Source of the DNA: Labrys miyagiensis
GTDB lineage: Bacteria > Pseudomonadota > Alphaproteobacteria > Rhizobiales > Labraceae
NCBI RefSeq assembly: GCF_030160835.1
Contig: NZ_BSPC01000007.1
Coordinates: forward strand, 1 to 64,000
Reading direction: 5' to 3'
DNA length: 64,000 bases
A program made the translations under genes and the position numbers. The notes beneath the pieces were generated by a model. It made no database searches. It saw only the letters and a list, made by a program, of their open reading frames with translations, and was not told the origin of the DNA. Of this stretch, positions 62,779 to 64,000 are shown piece after piece (the stretch's first letter is position 1; each line of letters begins with the position of its first letter).

Positions 62779-62857
62779 GAGCTGGATTCCGCCTCTGCCC
62801 ACAAAGTTAGCACCCGTGGACTAACGGGGCGTGATTACCAGGGACTGGGAGCATTCC

Positions 62858-63739
62858 TCAACCCAGCTCCCGCATCGCCAGCGCGAACGCCTCTGGTGCC
62901 TCCTGGGGCAGGTTGTGGCCGATGCCCGGGAGGATGCGGCGGTCATAGGCGGCGGTGAAATGGGGGGCGTCGCGGTCTTCGGGGGCAGGCGGGTCGACGC
63001 CGTCGTCGGCGCCCTGCAGCACGATTGCCGGCACGGTGATGGCGGGCTGCGCTGCGAGGCGCGCCTCGATGCTGGCATAGGCGGGATCGCCGGGGATGCC
63101 GCCATAGCGATGGCGGTAGGAATGGATGACGATGTCGACGAAATCCGGATTGTCGAAGGCGGCGGCGCTACGCGCGAAGGTTTCCTCGTCGAAGGCCCAG
63201 CTCGGCGACCACAGCTTCCACAGGAGATGGCAGAGCGCGCGGCGCTTTTGCGCGAGGCCGGCCCGGCCACGCTCGGAATGGAAGTAATACTGGTACCAGA
63301 AGCGCGCCTCTTCCTCCGGCTCGGCTGGAATGCCGGCGCGGGCGATGTCCTGGATGTTGTAGCCGGTGCCACAGCTCACCAGGCCCCGCACGCGCTCCGG
63401 CCACAACGCCGCGACGATCGAGGCGGCCCGCCCGCCCCAGTCATAGCCGCCGAGGAGCGCGCGGGGAATGCCGAGCGCATCCATGAAGGCGAGGAGATCG
63501 GCCCCGAGCGCCGCCTGCTCGCCGGAGCGCGGAGTCTCAGCCAAGAGAAAGCGTGTCGGCCCGTAGCCGCGCAGAAAGGGCACGAGACAGCGCAGGCCCG
63601 AGGCGGCAAGGAGATCGGACACCGCGTCATAGGCATGGATATCATAGGGAAAGCCGTGCAGCAGGATGACGGGCGGCCCATCGGCAGGCCCGGTTTCGAG
63701 ATAGGCGATATCGAGGACGCCGGCCTGGATGGATTTCAT
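62858..63739 (-). CDS. Alpha/beta hydrolase (epoxide hydrolase-like)
   Basis: 293 residues. Oxyanion HGFPYDIH, nucleophile elbow GGYDWGGRAA (Asp nucleophile, as in epoxide hydrolases and haloalkane dehalogenases), cap domain ~150-215 (FWYQYYFHSERG ... LLWKLWSPSWAF), acid in LQGADDGVDPP and His in GIGHNLPQ. The Asp nucleophile points to epoxide or ester substrates. Start MKSIQAGVLDI at 63739; the longer ORF begins in an F2 repeat. Confidence 0.88.
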   Translation of the reverse strand: MKSIQAGVLDIAYLETGPADGPPVILLHGFPYDIHAYDAVSDLLAASGLRCLVPFLRGYGPTRFLLAETPRSGEQAALGADLLAFMDALGIPRALLGGYDWGGRAASIVAALWPERVRGLVSCGTGYNIQDIARAGIPAEPEEEARFWYQYYFHSERGRAGLAQKRRALCHLLWKLWSPSWAFDEETFARSAAAFDNPDFVDIVIHSYRHRYGGIPGDPAYASIEARLAAQPAITVPAIVLQGADDGVDPPAPEDRDAPHFTAAYDRRILPGIGHNLPQEAPEAFALAMRELG

Positions 63740-63830
63740 GCGTGGGGCTCCGGGGGAGAAGAGCTTAGAGGCATGCTGCTGACATGAGTTTGTCAACAGT
63801 GATTGGGAGTTGTGAAAGAGGCGCGACGCG

Positions 63831-64000
63831 AAAAGCCTCCCCCACGAAGCTGGGGGAGGTGGCATTGCGAAGCAATGACGGAGGGGGTGTGGCCCGACGG
63901 GCTCGACCCAAAAAAGGAAGTGCTGAAATCACTCCCGGGAAGAAGCTCCGCCTTTTCTTCTTTGTCGAGCCCGTTGGGCCACACCCCCTCCGTCACGACT
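63831..64000. repeat. F2 inverted-repeat element, cut by the window edge
   Basis: GCCTCCCCCACGAAGCTGGG ... GGCATTGCGAAGCAATGACGG ... GTGTGGCCCGACGGGCTCGAC, centre AAAAAAGGAAGTGCTG..., return arm GTCGAGCCCGTTGGGCCACACCCCCTCC running off the right end. Nearly identical to the F2 copy at 6381. Confidence 0.8.

Overview
The window is about 64 kb of GC-rich DNA, roughly two thirds G+C by eye. It carries typical alphaproteobacterial genes: an EtfBA pair, LeuB, PriA, a 3-hydroxybutyryl-CoA dehydrogenase, GcvA-type LysR regulators, a DMSP-lyase-family cupin, and phage early genes of the kind seen in Hyphomicrobiales. I read it as chromosome of an alphaproteobacterium, probably Hyphomicrobiales; the species cannot be told from the sequence. 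No rRNA, tRNA, CRISPR array, transposase or integrase was recognised.

Region by region. 1-8 kb: end of an exported Ala/Pro-rich protein, hbd, an unusual PIN-domain toxin-antitoxin pair, a membrane-anchored hydrolase, etfBA, a rhomboid protease and leuB. 8-12 kb: priA, then two toxin-antitoxin modules side by side (ParE/RHH and HigBA). 12-18 kb: an ALDH7-type dehydrogenase coupled to a lytic transglycosylase, then glycosyltransferases and GDP-fucose synthase for surface polysaccharide. 17.9-23.8 kb: a stripped-down phage regulatory and replication module (CI-like S24 repressor, DnaA-domain-IV protein, replisome-organizer-like protein), with four matching operator palindromes but no integrase or virion genes. 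24-34 kb: a peptidoglycan-binding-domain protein, an SsuABC/TauABC-like transporter, an HxlR regulator facing an SDR/MDR pair, and small stress and membrane genes. 34-40 kb: a LysE exporter, a nitrilase-fold protein that seems to lack catalytic residues, a LysR/SDR pair and an L,D-transpeptidase-like protein.

40-46 kb holds the most novel item: an 1108-residue protein joining an N-terminal von Willebrand A domain with a complete MIDAS, a central TIR domain and a C-terminal HExxH...NE zinc-protease-like domain. It is followed closely by a solute-binding-protein-like gene without signal peptide, an amidohydrolase and an orphan. The domain set resembles bacterial conflict or immune effectors. 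46-64 kb is ordinary accessory metabolism: DUF899, SDRs, LysR-controlled redox genes (cupin, CMD, DUF2255, tautomerase, aldo/keto reductase), GNATs, a HAD gene broken by a nonsense codon, a Tat-exported purple acid phosphatase, a DMSP-lyase-family cupin and an alpha/beta hydrolase.

Intergenic space is filled with at least five families of dispersed inverted-repeat elements, called here F1 to F5. F1 elements share one architecture while their paired arms carry different but self-complementary core words. One element supplies the C-terminus of GDP-fucose synthase, one abuts the priA start codon, and one is embedded in frame in a phage gene. They show no transposase and probably act as non-autonomous REP/MITE-like repeats or terminators.
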